A stretch of DNA of 64,000 bases from Christensenella intestinihominis. GTDB lineage: Bacteria; Bacillota; Clostridia; Christensenellales; Christensenellaceae. The translations under genes were made by a program, and so were the position numbers. This document shows, piece after piece, positions 63,720 through 64,000 of the stretch (position 1 is its first letter; every line of letters begins with the position of its first letter). The notes below the pieces were generated by a model. That model was not told the DNA's origin. It saw only the letters and a program-made list of their open reading frames with translations, and ran no database searches. The DNA lies in NCBI RefSeq assembly GCF_001678845.1, contig NZ_MAIQ01000001.1:23146-87145 (forward strand), in the 5' to 3' direction.

Positions 63720-63992
63720 ATGACCGCCCTGAATAAGAAGCAGCCCGTGAGGATGTGCATAGCCTGCCGTTCGGGAAAGCCCAAGCAGGAACTGATACGG
63801 ATCGTACGGACAAAGGAAGGAGTCCTTTCCGTAGATGAAACCGGCAAGGCGCCGGGACGCGGTACTTACGTATGCAAGGACGGGGCGTGTATCGAAAAGG
63901 CAAGAAAGATTTTTCCAAAGGTAATGCGCTGCGAGATGGATGATGCCGTCTATGAAACGCTCATGGGGATTGCACACGGCCATGGAAAATGA
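63720..63992 (+). CDS. ylxR: YlxR family RNA-binding protein (DUF448)
   Basis: The 90-residue protein has PVRMCIACRSGKPKQELIRIV and GKAPGRGTYVCKDGACIEKA, hallmarks of YlxR in the nusA operon. GGAGGAAG lies 11 nt before the ATG. It is followed without gap by the next gene. Confidence 0.95.
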   Translation: MTALNKKQPVRMCIACRSGKPKQELIRIVRTKEGVLSVDETGKAPGRGTYVCKDGACIEKARKIFPKVMRCEMDDAVYETLMGIAHGHGK

Positions 63993-64000
63993 GAAGTTCC
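63982..64000 (+). CDS. Start of next gene, probably YlxQ/L7Ae-family protein (partial)
   Basis: ATG at 63982, overlapping the ylxR stop region, opens a frame MENEKF that runs off the window. By synteny (nusA-ylxR-ylxQ-infB) it should be the L7Ae-family protein YlxQ, but six residues cannot prove this. Confidence 0.35.

Noticed and set aside
62607-63983. Long open frame (458 codons) on the minus strand opposite nusA
   Set aside because: It lies wholly opposite nusA and ylxR, which have strong family motifs and ribosome binding sites; its translation has no recognisable motif.

Overview
The window reads as chromosome of an anaerobic, fermentative Bacillota (class Clostridia; GC around 50 %, possibly near Christensenellales, though that finer placement is only a guess). 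Evidence: Bacillus/Clostridium-type synteny (comEC-holA-rpsT; rsmD-coaD, patatin, tmcAL, yceD-rpmF; der-plsY; rimP-nusA-ylxR), strong AGGAGG-type ribosome binding sites, oxygen-sensitive enzymes (ferredoxin-dependent indolepyruvate oxidoreductase, B12-dependent ribonucleotide reductase), and Pta-AckA acetate formation. No tRNA, rRNA, CRISPR array, insertion sequence or prophage was recognised.

Region 1 (1-14082) is one long plus-strand accessory catabolic operon ending at a clear terminator. It encodes a divergent cyclase-family hydrolase, a complete Dpp/Opp-type ABC importer, a GNAT acetyltransferase, an M20 amidohydrolase, three tandem NagB-like (glucosamine-6-phosphate isomerase fold) paralogues of which the first has lost key catalytic residues, an FGGY sugar kinase and an amidohydrolase-2 protein. 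The 5' leader carries two copies of a 34-bp repeat. The combination suggests uptake and breakdown of an N-acylated or peptide-linked sugar-like compound, but the substrate is unknown.

Region 2 (14083-24320) holds a 39-residue membrane peptide with a BceA-like ABC ATPase that has no adjacent permease; an OmpR-family response regulator and histidine kinase, two GerMN-domain lipoproteins, an ECF S-component and a metallo-beta-lactamase-fold hydrolase; then a ComEC whose C-terminal hydrolase motif is degenerate, and holA. The promoters of the peptide gene and of the two-component operon share a hexamer-N5-hexamer direct repeat, suggesting a shared regulator.

Region 3 (24320-35210) is housekeeping: rpsT (minus), murI, an NrdR-box-controlled nrdJ, a TIM-barrel protein of unknown role, a small membrane protein (minus), an EF-G-like GTPase, pyruvate kinase, and two acyltransferase-fold proteins.

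Region 4 (35283-41745) is the F-type ATP synthase operon (I-like, a, c, b, alpha, gamma, beta, epsilon). Its most striking feature is that there is no free delta gene: the C-terminal domain of delta is fused to the N-terminus of alpha (620 residues), and the N-terminal domain of delta is absent.

Region 5 (41774-64000) has cobU-cobC, a phenylacetate-CoA ligase plus iorAB aryl-pyruvate cluster with an ACT-domain protein, alr-fthC-rsmD-coaD-coiled-coil protein, patatin, tmcAL (minus), pta-ackA, yceD-rpmF, plsX-rnc, glyA, a PDZ/radical-SAM-like DUF512 protein, der, plsY and the start of the rimP-nusA-ylxR operon, which runs off the right edge.
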